A stretch of 50,382 bases of DNA from Pantoea septica (lineage in GTDB: Bacteria > Pseudomonadota > Gammaproteobacteria > Enterobacterales > Enterobacteriaceae): assembly GCF_002095575.1 (NCBI RefSeq), contig NZ_MLJJ01000029.1, forward strand, positions 1 to 50,382, written 5' to 3'. Each line of letters begins with the position of its first letter. Position 1 is the stretch's first letter. Of this stretch, positions 28,027 through 39,727 are shown in pieces. Position numbers and translations under genes: made by a program. Under the pieces are notes generated by a model. That model ran no database searches. It was given only the letters and a program-made list of their open reading frames with translations, and was not told the DNA's origin.

Positions 28027-30162
28027 ATGAGCACAATCCTTATTGTATTGGTCATAGTGCTGGTCTGCTCAGGTCTGGCAGGTATCGGCTTTTGGTACGC
28101 TATGCGGCATCGTCCGCCATTGGCGAAACCGCTGCCCTTTATTAGCCCGCCCTGCCGCAAACTCACCGACGACGAACGTCGCGCGGTGGAAAAATACGTC
28201 GCCTCGCTTGCGAAGCAGTCGCGTCCCGCCGTACCCGGTGAAAAGCATCCCATTTTCGACAATCTGACGCTCACCGCGCAGAGCAACAACGTCTACCCCG
28301 TCACGCGCGCCATTACCCGCTATGGCCTGTCGACCGACGATGCCCACAAGTGGCGCTACTACCTTGACGAAGTGGAAGTGCATCTGCCGCCGCACTGGGA
28401 ACAGTATATAACCGATGAGAACTATGTTGAGCTGATCCGCACCCAGACGATTCCGCTGGTGATCTCGCTTAACGGCCACTCGCTGGTCAACTACGGCACC
28501 GATCAGCCGTCGCTGCCGGCGCTGGTGCGTCCCGGCTCGACCAACGCCTCGATACGCCAGGAAGAGAGCGAAAACGTCGAGCTGCTGCAGGTGCGCAAAG
28601 AGACGCTGGAAGAGTATCAACTGACGCGGCCGGACGGCACGCGTGAGGCGGTGACCATCACCTTCGCCTTTCTGCTCTTTTTTATCAGCCTGCTGGTGCC
28701 CGCCGCGCTGATGGGCTGGCTGGCGTTGCTGGGCTGCGCCATGATCGGCGCCAGCGTCTGGTCGCTGTTTCACATTCCCGCGCAAAAGCGCATGCGCGAC
28801 ATACACTGCCTGCGCGGCGCCCCCAAACGCTGGGGCCTGTTCGGCGAGTCGAACCAGGAGCAGAGCAATATCACGCTGGGCATTATCGATCTCGCCTACC
28901 CGCCGCACTGGCTGCCCTATGTGGCGCACGACCTCGGCCAGACCACCGATGTTGAGATCTACCTGAACCGTCAGGTCGTGCGCCAGGGCCGCTTTTTGTC
29001 GCTGCAGGACGAGGTGCGCAACTTCCCTATCCAGCGCTGGCGCAAAAACGTCGTACTGGCCTGCGGCTCGCTGCTGGTGATGGCGCTGCTAATTAGCTGG
29101 ATCCCGCTCAGCATGCCGATCAAGCTCAGCCTGGCCTGGATCAAGGGCACCGAGAGTCTTGAGGTGAACGAGGTAGACAAGCTGGCGGCGCAGTCGCTGC
29201 ACGTCGGCGACATTTTAAAAGTTAACGGCACCGGCATGTGCTCCGTTCCCGATAACTATCAGAGCAACCGCAGCTACGCCTATATGCCGTTTGACTGTTC
29301 GGCCGTCTACTGGAACAACGCCTCGCCGCTGCCCCAGCCGCAGTCCGACATCATCGATAAAGCCTCGGCGCTGCTGGAGGCGACCACGCGCCAGCTGCAT
29401 CCGGAAACCAATACCGATCCCAAGCTCAACCCGCAGCTCGCCTCGGCGATACAGAAATCGGGCATGATACTGCTGGACGATTTCGCCGACCTGGTGCTGA
29501 AAACGCAGGATCTCTGTAGCCAGCAGCAGGACTGCGTGCGGCTGAAGAACGCGCTGGTGAATCTCGGCAACGCCAAAGACTGGGATACGCTAGTGCGCCG
29601 CGCCGACTCTGGGCAGCTGAACGGCATGAACGTGCTGCTGCGGCCGGTCAGCGCCGAAGCGCTGGAAAACCTGGTCAATACCGCGACCTCCAGCTTCTTC
29701 TTCCGCGAGACGCGCCGCGCCGCTGAAAACCTTAACAGCCCCCCGCCGGGCGGATTCCTTATCGTCAGCGACGAAGGCCGCCAGCTGGTGAATCAGCCGC
29801 AGCCGACGATCTCGCTGTTCGATCTCGATGCGCCGTCGCAGTGGCGCGAGCTGCAGCGCCTCTCCGGCCTGCTGCTGCATACGCCGTTCAGCGCCAGCGG
29901 CATTATCACCAGCCTGTCGATAGACGCCAACGGCACGCGCCATATCGCGCTGCACAACGAGCCGGACGCAATGGCCATGTGGCGCTATCTCGGCACGACG
30001 CTGCTGCTGGCGGTTCTGCTGGCGTGCGCGCTGGTCAACGCTCTGCTGGCGCTGCGCCGCATCCATAGAAACCGTCAGCGCATGGCGAATATCCAGCAGT
30101 ACTACGACAAGTGCTTCAATCATAATCTCAGCACCATGCAGAGCGTGCGCTCGATGTTCTGA
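28027..30162 (+). CDS. igaA: IgaA (YrfF), inner-membrane repressor of the Rcs stress response
   Basis: A negative regulator that holds the Rcs phosphorelay off by contacting RcsD, and transmits envelope stress from RcsF. At 711 residues it matches the family length exactly. There is an N-terminal membrane helix (ILIVLVIVLVCSGLAGIGFWYAM) and a pair near 215-250 (FAFLLFFISLLVPAALMGWLALLG). Further helices lie near 340-360 (VLACGSLLVMALLISWIPL) and near the C-terminus (LGTTLLLAVLLACALVNALLAL). The long region 360-655 is periplasmic and holds several Cys. Loss is usually lethal in rcs+ cells. Confidence 0.97.
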   Translation: MSTILIVLVIVLVCSGLAGIGFWYAMRHRPPLAKPLPFISPPCRKLTDDERRAVEKYVASLAKQSRPAVPGEKHPIFDNLTLTAQSNNVYPVTRAITRYGLSTDDAHKWRYYLDEVEVHLPPHWEQYITDENYVELIRTQTIPLVISLNGHSLVNYGTDQPSLPALVRPGSTNASIRQEESENVELLQVRKETLEEYQLTRPDGTREAVTITFAFLLFFISLLVPAALMGWLALLGCAMIGASVWSLFHIPAQKRMRDIHCLRGAPKRWGLFGESNQEQSNITLGIIDLAYPPHWLPYVAHDLGQTTDVEIYLNRQVVRQGRFLSLQDEVRNFPIQRWRKNVVLACGSLLVMALLISWIPLSMPIKLSLAWIKGTESLEVNEVDKLAAQSLHVGDILKVNGTGMCSVPDNYQSNRSYAYMPFDCSAVYWNNASPLPQPQSDIIDKASALLEATTRQLHPETNTDPKLNPQLASAIQKSGMILLDDFADLVLKTQDLCSQQQDCVRLKNALVNLGNAKDWDTLVRRADSGQLNGMNVLLRPVSAEALENLVNTATSSFFFRETRRAAENLNSPPPGGFLIVSDEGRQLVNQPQPTISLFDLDAPSQWRELQRLSGLLLHTPFSASGIITSLSIDANGTRHIALHNEPDAMAMWRYLGTTLLLAVLLACALVNALLALRRIHRNRQRMANIQQYYDKCFNHNLSTMQSVRSMF

Positions 30163-30260
30163 CGCCGCGGCGCCGCCCGGCCGGTTCCGCCGGCGCCCTG
30201 CCCTCTCCCGCTTCTTTCTGTGCTACCCTGTCGCCCGCTTTTTATCGGAGAACCTGCCTG

Positions 30261-30923
30261 ATGACGCTGAACTGGGCGCAAATCGATACCGTGCTGCTGG
30301 ATATGGACGGCACGCTGCTGGACCTGGCGTTCGACCGCCATTTTTGGCTGGAGCATGTGCCGCTAACGCTGAGCGAGACCCGCGGCATTACACTGGCAGA
30401 AGCCGAGGCGTTGATCGCCGGAAAGTACCAGGCGGTGGCGCATACGCTAAACTGGTATTGTCTGGACTACTGGGCGGCGGAGCTGGCGCTGGATATTCGC
30501 GCCATGACCTATGCGAAGCGTAGTCTGGCGGCGATGCGCGAAGATACGGTGCCCTTTTTGCAGGCGCTGCGTCGGGCGGGAAAACGCACCATTCTGCTGA
30601 CCAACGCGCATCCCTATAACCTGGATATCAAACTGGCGCAGACCGGCCTTGCGCCGCACCTTGATTTATTACTTTCCACCCATACCTTTGGGTATCCGAA
30701 AGAGGACCCGCGCTTGTGGCAGGCGGTGGAGCAGCATACCGGATTTGATCGTCCGCGAACGCTGTTTATTGATGACAACGAGACCATTCTCGACGCGGCG
30801 AAAAGCTGGGGCATCGGCTGGTGTTTAGGCGTCAGCAACCCCGACTCCGGGCGTCCCGATCAGGTCTTCCAGCGTCACGCGGCGGTCCGCGACTATCGCA
30901 CCCTGTGCAGCGCGCTGGCGTAA
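30261..30923 (+). CDS. yrfG: YrfG, HAD-family GMP/IMP nucleotidase
   Basis: A HAD phosphatase of 220 residues (222 in E. coli) with 5'-nucleotidase activity on purine monophosphates in its family. Motif I is LLDMDGTLLDLAFD, motif II ILLTNAHP, and motifs III/IV are GYPKEDPRLW and FIDDNETILDAAKSWG. A GGAGA site precedes the ATG. It starts the yrfG-hslR-hslO series. Confidence 0.94.
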   Translation: MTLNWAQIDTVLLDMDGTLLDLAFDRHFWLEHVPLTLSETRGITLAEAEALIAGKYQAVAHTLNWYCLDYWAAELALDIRAMTYAKRSLAAMREDTVPFLQALRRAGKRTILLTNAHPYNLDIKLAQTGLAPHLDLLLSTHTFGYPKEDPRLWQAVEQHTGFDRPRTLFIDDNETILDAAKSWGIGWCLGVSNPDSGRPDQVFQRHAAVRDYRTLCSALA

Positions 30924-30935
30924 ACGGGAGCAGCA

Positions 30936-31343
30936 ATGAAAGAGAAAAGCAGCGAAGGCGTGCGCCTCGACAAATGGCTCTGGGCGGCCCGCTTCTACAA
31001 AACGCGCTCGCTGGCGCGCGACATGATTGAAGGCGGCAAAGTGCACTACAACGGCCAGCGCAGCAAGCCGAGCAAGCTGGTCGAGCTGGAGGCGGAGCTG
31101 ACGCTGCGCCAGGGCAACGACGAGCGCACCGTAATCGTCACCGCGCTGAGCGATAAGCGCGGTCCGGCCGACGTGGCGCAGCAGCTCTACAGCGAAACCG
31201 CCGCCAGTATCGAAAAACGGGAAAAGGTGGCGCTGGCGCGTAAAATGAACGCCCTCACCATGCCGCATCCCGATCGCCGCCCCGATAAAAAAGAGCGCCG
31301 CGATTTGATGAAATTTAAATTAACGGGCGACGACCAGGCCTAG
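30936..31343 (+). CDS. hslR: HslR (Hsp15), ribosome-associated heat-shock protein
   Basis: An S4-domain RNA-binding protein that rescues stalled 50S subunits carrying a nascent peptidyl-tRNA. It has 135 residues (133 in E. coli). The S4 motif is [33 protein letters not shown] at about residues 9-42, and the C-terminal tail is Lys/Arg-rich. A GGGAG site lies before the ATG, 12 bases after yrfG. Confidence 0.96.
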   Translation: MKEKSSEGVRLDKWLWAARFYKTRSLARDMIEGGKVHYNGQRSKPSKLVELEAELTLRQGNDERTVIVTALSDKRGPADVAQQLYSETAASIEKREKVALARKMNALTMPHPDRRPDKKERRDLMKFKLTGDDQA

Positions 31344-31362
31344 CCCCAACGAGAGAAAATTT

Positions 31363-32235
31363 ATGTCTGTACAAGATCAACTGCATCGTTACCTGTTTGA
31401 GAATGTGGCCGTGCGCGGCGAGCTGGTGAATGTCAGCCACACCTGGCAGGAAATCATCAAAAACCATGACTATCCGGCCCCGGTGCAGACGCTGCTCGGC
31501 GAGCTGCTGGTCGCGACCAGCCTGCTGACCGCCACGCTGAAATTCGACGGCGATATCACGGTGCAGCTGCAGGGCGACGGCCCGCTCTCGCTGGCGGTCA
31601 TCAACGGCAATAACCGCCAGGAGCTGCGCGGCGTAGCACGCGTGAAAGGCGATATTCCAGCGGACGCCACCCTGAAAAGCATGGTCGGCACCGGCTATCT
31701 GGCGATCACCATTTCGCCGGAGAAAGGCGAGCGCTATCAGGGCGTGGTAGGCCTGGAAGGCGAGACGCTGGCTGCCTGCCTGGAAGACTATTTTATGCGC
31801 TCCGAGCAGCTTCCGACCCGCCTGTTTATTCGCACCAATGAAAAAGGCGCCGCAGGCATTCTGCTGCAGGTGCTCCCGGCGCAGGATACCCAGACCGAAG
31901 ATTTCAACCACCTGGCGACGCTGACCGAAACAGTGAAGAGCGAAGAGCTGATCGACCTGCCGGCGACCGACGTCCTGTGGCGCCTCTATCATCAGGAAGA
32001 GGCGACGGTATTCGATCCGCAGCCGGTGAGCTTTAAGTGCACCTGCTCGCGCGAACGCTGCGGCGAAGTGCTGAAAACCCTGCCTCAGCACGAGGTCGAC
32101 GAGATCATCGAAGAGGATGGCCAGGTCGATATGCACTGCGACTACTGCGGTACGCACTACGTCTATGACGCGGTCGACATTGCGGCGATCCGCAAAGGCG
32201 GCGCAGAAGGCGAAAACAGCGACAGCATCCACTGA
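31363..32235 (+). CDS. hslO: HslO (Hsp33), redox-regulated chaperone
   Basis: A holdase activated by oxidation and unfolding. The 290 residues include the Zn-binding redox switch C226-X-C228 and C259-XX-C262 ([24 protein letters not shown]), with all four ligands present. A GAGAGA-type site precedes the ATG, 19 bases after hslR. The arrangement is the same as in E. coli. Confidence 0.97.
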   Translation: MSVQDQLHRYLFENVAVRGELVNVSHTWQEIIKNHDYPAPVQTLLGELLVATSLLTATLKFDGDITVQLQGDGPLSLAVINGNNRQELRGVARVKGDIPADATLKSMVGTGYLAITISPEKGERYQGVVGLEGETLAACLEDYFMRSEQLPTRLFIRTNEKGAAGILLQVLPAQDTQTEDFNHLATLTETVKSEELIDLPATDVLWRLYHQEEATVFDPQPVSFKCTCSRERCGEVLKTLPQHEVDEIIEEDGQVDMHCDYCGTHYVYDAVDIAAIRKGGAEGENSDSIH

Positions 32236-32244
32236 TTTATTCCC

Positions 32245-32266
32245 GGGCGGCCTCGCCGCCCTTTTC
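32245..32266 (+). terminator. Intrinsic terminator of hslO
   Basis: GGGCGGC / GCCGCCC, a 7-bp stem with a CTC loop, is followed by TTTTCCCT. It starts 9 bases after the hslO stop. Confidence 0.8.
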
Positions 32267-32514
32267 CCTCTCCGCGATATCCCCTTAATTTACAAAACAA
32301 AATAACCTGCCATCGCTAACTTTAGTTTCAAAAGCGGCTCTTTTTGCTGCTTAACGCGCCCTGGTTCGCATTTCTGACGGACAACGCTTTTCCCATCGGC
32401 TCAGAAGAGTACACTGCGCGCGATCGTGCATCCGCCCAGCAGCACGCGGACGGCTTGCGCGGCACCTATAACTATTCGCCTGTGCAGTACCAAAACGATT
32501 TAAGGAGCAGTCAC

Positions 32515-33651
32515 ATGCGCGTTACCGGCCTGACCTCGCAAGATCTTGCCGCTTTGGGCATCGAGGGCACCACCGAAGTGGTCCACAACCCCGATTTCGA
32601 TACGCTGTTTACCGAAGAACTCCGTCCCGAGCTGGAAGGTTATGCGCGCGGCACCCTGACGCAAAGCGGCGCAGTGGCGGTCGATACCGGCATTTTTACC
32701 GGTCGCTCGCCCAAGGATATGCACTGCTCGGCCAACGTCGGCAAAGCGGGCGACGTGGCGGTGTTCTTCGGTCTGTCCGGCACCGGCAAAACCACGCTCT
32801 CCACCGATCCGGAACGCCAGCTGATTGGCGACGACGAGCACGGCTGGGACGACGACGGCGTTTTCAACTTCGAAGGCGGCTGCTACGCCAAGACCATCAA
32901 ACTCTCTGAGCAGGCCGAGCCTGAAATCTACCGCGCTATCCGCCGCAATGCGCTGCTGGAGAACGTAGTGGTGCGCGAAGACGGCAGTGTCGATTATGAC
33001 GACGACAGCAAGACCGAGAACACCCGCGTCTCCTACCCGATCGATCATATCGACAATATCGTACGTCCGGTGTCGAAAGCGGGCCACGCGAAGAAGGTGA
33101 TTTTCCTGACCGCCGACGCCTTCGGCGTGCTGCCGCCGGTGTCGCGCCTGACGCCTGAGCAGACGCAGTATCACTTCCTCTCCGGCTTTACCGCCAAGCT
33201 GGCGGGCACCGAGCGCGGCGTGACCGCGCCGACGCCGACCTTCTCCGCCTGCTTCGGCGCCGCGTTCCTGACGCTGCATCCGACGCAGTATGCCGAGGTG
33301 CTGGTGAAGCGCATGCAGGCCGCCGGCGCGCAGGCGTACCTGGTCAATACCGGCTGGAACGGCAGCGGCAAACGCATTTCGCTGAAGGATACGCGCGCCA
33401 TTATCAACGCGATTCTGGCTGGCGAACTGGACGACGCTGAAACCGAGACGCTGCCGGTGTTCAACCTGCAGGTGCCGAAAGCGCTGGGCCAGCTCGACGC
33501 CGCCACGCTCGATCCGCGCAGCAGCTGGGAAAGCGACGAGAAGTGGCTGGAAGCGGCGCGCGATCTGGCGCAGCGCTTCATCACCAACTTCGAGAAGTAT
33601 ACCGACAACGCGGCGGGCGCCGCGCTGGTTAAAGCAGGTCCGGTGCTGTAA
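32515..33651 (+). CDS. pckA: PckA, phosphoenolpyruvate carboxykinase with 161-codon in-frame internal deletion
   Basis: ATP-dependent PEP carboxykinase converts oxaloacetate to PEP for gluconeogenesis. The start [10 protein letters not shown] follows an AAGGAG site (32502-32507). The product has only 378 residues against 540 in E. coli. Codons align until R64-SPKD68, then jump to M69-HCSANV, which matches E. coli about residue 231. The missing part (E. coli about 70-230) carries Tyr207, Lys212 and Lys213, which bind substrate and metal. The P-loop [20 protein letters not shown] and the whole C-terminus remain. The frame is intact, but catalysis is predicted to be lost. Natural deletion and assembly error both fit. 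Confidence 0.88.
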   Translation: MRVTGLTSQDLAALGIEGTTEVVHNPDFDTLFTEELRPELEGYARGTLTQSGAVAVDTGIFTGRSPKDMHCSANVGKAGDVAVFFGLSGTGKTTLSTDPERQLIGDDEHGWDDDGVFNFEGGCYAKTIKLSEQAEPEIYRAIRRNALLENVVVREDGSVDYDDDSKTENTRVSYPIDHIDNIVRPVSKAGHAKKVIFLTADAFGVLPPVSRLTPEQTQYHFLSGFTAKLAGTERGVTAPTPTFSACFGAAFLTLHPTQYAEVLVKRMQAAGAQAYLVNTGWNGSGKRISLKDTRAIINAILAGELDDAETETLPVFNLQVPKALGQLDAATLDPRSSWESDEKWLEAARDLAQRFITNFEKYTDNAAGAALVKAGPVL

Positions 33652-33657
33652 GCCTTC

Positions 33658-33679
33658 GGGCGCGGCGCTCGCCGCGCCC
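33658..33679. terminator. Hairpin between convergent pckA and envZ
   Basis: GGGCGCGGC / GCCGCGCCC, a 9-bp GC stem with a GCTC loop, begins 6 bases after the pckA stop in the 36-bp gap. No clear U-run follows. It is probably shared by both genes. Confidence 0.6.
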
Positions 33680-33687
33680 CTTGCTGC

Positions 33688-35762
<2,075 letters not shown>

Positions 35763-36293
35763 TTTCTACTCCCAAAGGCGCCATTGCCTGAGCCGATATT
35801 GTTAAAAAAAGTTGTCTGTCTGTGACAGTCATTAATGGTTTATATTCTAGCCGAAATTGTTACAAAGCATATTAAACAGGAGCTTATCTTTAATTTTATC
35901 GTTGCCTTCAGTGCAAAATCACCTTCTTGAGCGGCGTTTGTCCCCGTTACGGCAATTCTGAAAGTCGGGCGTTTTTTCTCGCCATCGGCGGCCGCAAAAT
36001 CGCGCCCTGGATTAATCAAACTTTCAGATCAACCAGTTAACGCGCAATTTGACTTTAGCGCCATTCCTCACCTGACGTAGCGGCCGCAATTCCAGTCAAC
36101 CTGGCTGGCCGACAGCATAAAATATCAGCCTTTGCGTGCCGTGCCGCAGGCTTCTCTCGGATTTGCGCCATTTTTGCCGCGATTCAGACCAGCCAAAAAT
36201 AAAGCCCGCTAAATCAATCAGTAAAGCTATCTTTCCGCCTTGTGCGAATTGCACCACACTGCTTTCACTCGCTTCACTACAGGGAAAGCAATA
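35763..36293. promoter_or_regulatory. ompR upstream region and spacer to the yjbE-like gene
   Basis: 531 bp between divergent ompR and the YjbE-like gene. Close to ompR a minus-strand TATAAA (35839-35844) with TTGTAA or TTTGTA 15-16 bases upstream is a plausible but weak ompR promoter. The remainder (about 35880-36290) shows no convincing ORF, hairpin or regulator site. It presumably carries the promoter of the small secreted protein. Confidence 0.4.
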
Positions 36294-36533
36294 ATGAAAA
36301 AAACGTTGTTAGTGCTGGGTGCGCTGGCCACCCTCGTTCTGAATCCGGCTTTAGCGGCGACCGCAACCGGCGAGGCCGCCGGCGCGCAGGCTTCGACCAC
36401 CGCGCAGGGCAACTCCAACGCTATCGGCGTCGGCGCCGTGGCTGCGCTGCTCGGCGTGGCGCTGGCGACCGCTGGCGGCGGCGACAAAGGCACCTCCTCT
36501 TCAACCACCACTTCAACCGTGGCTGGAAAATAA
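36294..36533 (+). CDS. YjbE-like small secreted Ala/Gly/Ser/Thr-rich protein
   Basis: A 79-residue protein. The Sec signal peptide MKKTLLVLGALATLVLNPALA is followed by a short mature chain containing GEAAG, an Ala/Ser-rich middle, GVALATAGGGD and a Ser/Thr-rich tail. This pattern matches E. coli YjbE, first gene of the yjbEFGH exopolysaccharide operon, but no yjbFGH follows here. The ATG has an AGGGAAAG site, and in-frame codons upstream lack one. It lies between ompR and greB, where E. coli has no gene. Its function is unknown. A link to capsule or surface is inference from YjbE. Confidence 0.75.
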   Translation: MKKTLLVLGALATLVLNPALAATATGEAAGAQASTTAQGNSNAIGVGAVAALLGVALATAGGGDKGTSSSTTTSTVAGK

Positions 36534-36578
36534 CGATTCAGGCCGTTTTCTCTTTTTTGTACCTGCCCCTTTCGCCAC

Positions 36579-36636
36579 CGGGGAACGACACAAAGGGTTT
36601 TCACCGTTGAAAACCTGTTCCCCGACTCTTTTTTGC
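36579..36636 (+). terminator. Long two-part intrinsic terminator after the yjbE-like gene
   Basis: An outer stem CGGGGAAC (36579-36586) / GTTCCCCG (36617-36624) encloses an inner stem GGTTTTCA / TGAAAACC with a CCGT loop. It is followed by ACTCTTTTTTG. The structure ends the small gene's transcript before greB. Confidence 0.8.
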
Positions 36637-36688
36637 CGCGCCTGCTTTGCTTTACACTGCCTGCTTTTCCGCTTCCGAGTCGCTACGC

Positions 36689-37165
36689 ATGAAAACCCGA
36701 CTGATCACCCGTGAAGGCTTTAATAAGCTCAAGGCCGAGCTCGACTACCTCTGGCGCGAAGAGCGTCCCGAAGTGACGAAAAAAGTGACCTGGGCCGCCA
36801 GCCTCGGCGATCGCAGCGAAAACGCCGACTATCAGTACAACAAAAAACGCCTGCGCGAAATCGATCGCCGCGTACGTTATCTGACAAAAAGCCTTGAGTC
36901 GCTGCGCATCGTCGACTATTCGCCGCAGCAGGACGGCAAAGTCTTTTTCGGCGCCTGGGTAGAGGTGGAGAATGACGACGGAGAGGTCAAACGCTTCCGT
37001 ATCGTCGGCTACGATGAGATCTTCGGCCGCAAAGACTATATCTCTATCGACTCGCCGATGGCGCGCGCGCTGCTGAAAAAAGAGCCGGGCGATGCCGTGA
37101 CGGTAGAGACGCCGCTGGGTCCCGCGCTCTGGTACGTCAACGAGATTTCCTATCCGGATGCCTGA
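36689..37165 (+). CDS. greB: GreB, transcript cleavage factor
   Basis: Binds the RNA polymerase secondary channel and stimulates cleavage of backtracked RNA. At 158 residues it is the same length as E. coli. The N-terminal coiled coil runs from MKTRLITREGFNKLKAELDYL to about residue 75 with tip acidic residues in SLGDRSENADYQYNKKRLREIDRR. The C-terminal FKBP-like domain includes RIVGYDEIFGRKDYISIDSPMARALL. The ATG at 36689 is chosen over an in-frame codon 14 residues upstream. Confidence 0.97.
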   Translation: MKTRLITREGFNKLKAELDYLWREERPEVTKKVTWAASLGDRSENADYQYNKKRLREIDRRVRYLTKSLESLRIVDYSPQQDGKVFFGAWVEVENDDGEVKRFRIVGYDEIFGRKDYISIDSPMARALLKKEPGDAVTVETPLGPALWYVNEISYPDA

Positions 37166-37265
37166 TTCAGAATATCGCTGAAAGCCGGCCCCATCGCTGG
37201 CAATTTCACTTTTCAGCCCGTATAACTGTCCCCTGTTTTTTAACCCTGTAAGCAAGACAGAATCG

Positions 37266-39593
37266 ATGATGAAAGATCTCAGCCACATTATTGCCAGTGA
37301 GCTGCAGGCGCGTGCGGAGCAAGTTGAAGCCGCCGTGCGTCTGCTGGACGAAGGGAACACCGTGCCGTTTATCGCACGTTATCGTAAAGAGGTGACCGGC
37401 GGTCTGGACGACACCCAACTGCGCCAGCTGGAGACGCGCCTCGGCTACCTGCGTGAACTGGAAGACCGCCGTCAGTCGATTCTGAAGTCCATTGACGATC
37501 AGGGCAAACTCACCGACGAACTCGCCAGCGCCATTAACGCCACGCTGAACAAAACCGAACTCGAAGATCTCTACCTGCCCTATAAGCTCAAGCGCCGCAC
37601 CCGCGGCCAGATCGCCATTGAAGCCGGCCTGCAGCCGCTGGCAGAGAGCCTGTGGCAGGACGCGTCGCAGGATCCCGAACAGCTGGCCGCGCAGTATGTC
37701 GATGCCGATAAAGGCGTCGCCGACGTGCGCGCCGCGCTGGACGGCGCGCGCTATATCCTGATGGAGCGCTTCGCCGAAGACGCCGCACTGCTGGCGAAGG
37801 TGCGCGACTACCTGTGGAAAAACGCGCATCTGGTGTCGCGCGTGGTGGAGGGCAAAGAGCAGGAAGGGGCTAAATTCCGCGACTACTTCGATCATCACGA
37901 AGCGCTGCACAGCGTGCCGTCGCACCGCGCGCTGGCGATGCTGCGCGGCCGTAACGAGGGCGTGCTGCAGCTCTCCCTGAACGCCGATCCGCAATTCGAC
38001 GAGCCGCCGCGCGAAAGCTTCGGCGAAACGCTGATCGCTGAGCATCTCAACCTGCGCCTCAACGGCGCGCCGGCTGACGCCTGGCGCAAGGCGGTGGTGA
38101 GCTGGACCTGGCGCATCAAGGTGATGCTGCATCTGGAGACGGAGCTGATGGGCACGGTGCGCGAGCGCGCCGAAGACGAAGCGATCAACGTATTCGCCCG
38201 CAATCTGCACGATCTGCTGATGGCGGCGCCGGCGGGCATGCGCGCCACCATGGGTCTCGATCCCGGCCTGCGCACCGGCGTGAAGGTCGCGGTGGTGGAC
38301 GCCACCGGCAAGCTGGTCGCGACCGATACCATCTATCCGCATACCGGCCAGGCGGCCAAAGCCGCTACCGTGGTCGCCGCGCTCTGCGCGAAACATCAGG
38401 TCGAGCTGGTGGCGATCGGCAACGGCACCGCCTCGCGCGAGACAGAGCGCTTCTTCCTCGACGTGCAGAAACAGTATCCGCACGTTACCGCGCAGAAAGT
38501 CATCGTCAGCGAAGCGGGCGCCTCGGTCTATTCCGCCTCGGAGCTGGCGGCGCTGGAGTTTCCGAACCTCGACGTCTCGCTGCGCGGCGCGGTCTCTATC
38601 GCACGGCGCCTGCAGGATCCGCTGGCGGAGCTGGTGAAAATCGATCCGAAATCGATCGGCGTCGGCCAGTATCAGCACGACGTCAGCCAGAGCCAGCTGG
38701 CGAAGAAGCTGGACGCGGTAGTAGAAGACTGCGTGAACGCCGTCGGCGTCGATCTCAATACCGCCTCCGTGCCGCTGCTGACGCGCGTCGCCGGTCTGAC
38801 GCGCATGATGGCGCAGAATATCGTGAGCTGGCGCGACGAAAACGGCCGCTTTCAGAATCGCCAGCAGCTGCTCAAGGTGAGCCGTCTCGGCCCCAAAGCC
38901 TTTGAACAGTGCGCGGGCTTCCTGCGCATTAACCACGGCGACAACCCGCTTGACGCCTCGACGGTGCACCCGGAAGCCTACCCGGTAGTGGAGCGCATCC
39001 TGGCGGCGACCGAGCAGGCGTTACAGGATCTGATGGGCAACCCCACCAGCCTGCGCAACGTTAAGGCGGTCGACTTTACCGACGAGCGTTTCGGCCTGCC
39101 GACCGTCACCGACATTATCAAAGAGCTGGAAAAACCGGGCCGCGACCCGCGCCCAGAGTTCAAAACCGCGCAGTTCGCCGAAGGGGTCGAAACCCTTAAC
39201 GATCTGCTGCCGGGCATGGTGCTGGAAGGCGCGGTGACCAACGTCACCAACTTCGGCGCCTTTGTCGACATCGGCGTGCATCAGGATGGTCTGGTGCATA
39301 TCTCCTCGCTGTCGGACAAATTTGTCGAGGATCCGCATCAGGTGGTGAAAGCGGGCGATATCGTGAAGGTGAAAGTGCTGGAGGTCGATCTGCCGCGCAA
39401 ACGTATTGCGCTCACCATGCGTCTGGATGAGCAGCCGGGCGACAGCAACGCCCGCAGCAGCGCCCGCAGCGCGCCACGCGACGGTGCGCGTCCGGCCGGC
39501 GGCGCGAAGCCGCGCGCGCGTCAGAACAGCCAGCCCGCAGGCAACAGCGCGATGGGCGATGCGCTGGCGGCGGCGTTCGGCAAAAAACGCTAA
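37266..39593 (+). CDS. yhgF: YhgF (Tex homologue), S1-domain transcription accessory protein
   Basis: A nucleic-acid-binding protein of the Tex family, 775 residues (773 in E. coli). It has an N-terminal helical Tex region ([20 protein letters not shown]) and a YqgF/RuvC-like fold near 330-450 ([17 protein letters not shown]). A helix-hairpin-helix region lies near 500-560 ([22 protein letters not shown]). A C-terminal S1 domain follows ([31 protein letters not shown]), then an Arg/Pro/Ala-rich tail. The double ATG start is as in E. coli. The feoABC genes that follow in E. coli are absent. Confidence 0.97.
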   Translation: MMKDLSHIIASELQARAEQVEAAVRLLDEGNTVPFIARYRKEVTGGLDDTQLRQLETRLGYLRELEDRRQSILKSIDDQGKLTDELASAINATLNKTELEDLYLPYKLKRRTRGQIAIEAGLQPLAESLWQDASQDPEQLAAQYVDADKGVADVRAALDGARYILMERFAEDAALLAKVRDYLWKNAHLVSRVVEGKEQEGAKFRDYFDHHEALHSVPSHRALAMLRGRNEGVLQLSLNADPQFDEPPRESFGETLIAEHLNLRLNGAPADAWRKAVVSWTWRIKVMLHLETELMGTVRERAEDEAINVFARNLHDLLMAAPAGMRATMGLDPGLRTGVKVAVVDATGKLVATDTIYPHTGQAAKAATVVAALCAKHQVELVAIGNGTASRETERFFLDVQKQYPHVTAQKVIVSEAGASVYSASELAALEFPNLDVSLRGAVSIARRLQDPLAELVKIDPKSIGVGQYQHDVSQSQLAKKLDAVVEDCVNAVGVDLNTASVPLLTRVAGLTRMMAQNIVSWRDENGRFQNRQQLLKVSRLGPKAFEQCAGFLRINHGDNPLDASTVHPEAYPVVERILAATEQALQDLMGNPTSLRNVKAVDFTDERFGLPTVTDIIKELEKPGRDPRPEFKTAQFAEGVETLNDLLPGMVLEGAVTNVTNFGAFVDIGVHQDGLVHISSLSDKFVEDPHQVVKAGDIVKVKVLEVDLPRKRIALTMRLDEQPGDSNARSSARSAPRDGARPAGGAKPRARQNSQPAGNSAMGDALAAAFGKKR

Positions 39594-39600
39594 ACCCTGC

Positions 39601-39631
39601 GCGCGCCCGACTGATTCTGGCTCGGGCGCGC
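39601..39631 (+). terminator. Perfect 10-bp hairpin after yhgF
   Basis: GCGCGCCCGA / TCGGGCGCGC with an 11-nt loop starts 8 bases after the yhgF stop. It lacks a U-run. It is probably a transcript end or attenuator before the sugar phosphorylase gene. Confidence 0.55.
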
Positions 39632-39727
39632 GTAACCGCCTCTGTAAAGTTGAAAATCCCTCTCTTAACGCTACGCTGAAAGCACGCCTGCATAAAAAAC
39701 AACCCGGGACGTGGCACCCAATTCGCG

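Noticed and set aside
32344..32514. N-terminal extension of pckA by 57 codons
   Set aside because: The extra residues do not resemble PckA, the codon at 32344 is not ATG, and the AAGGAG site with ATG at 32515 gives the conserved start.
37206..38969. 587-codon open frame opposite yhgF
   Set aside because: It lies antisense to the conserved Tex homologue, shows no domain or ribosome site, and is explained by third-position GC bias.
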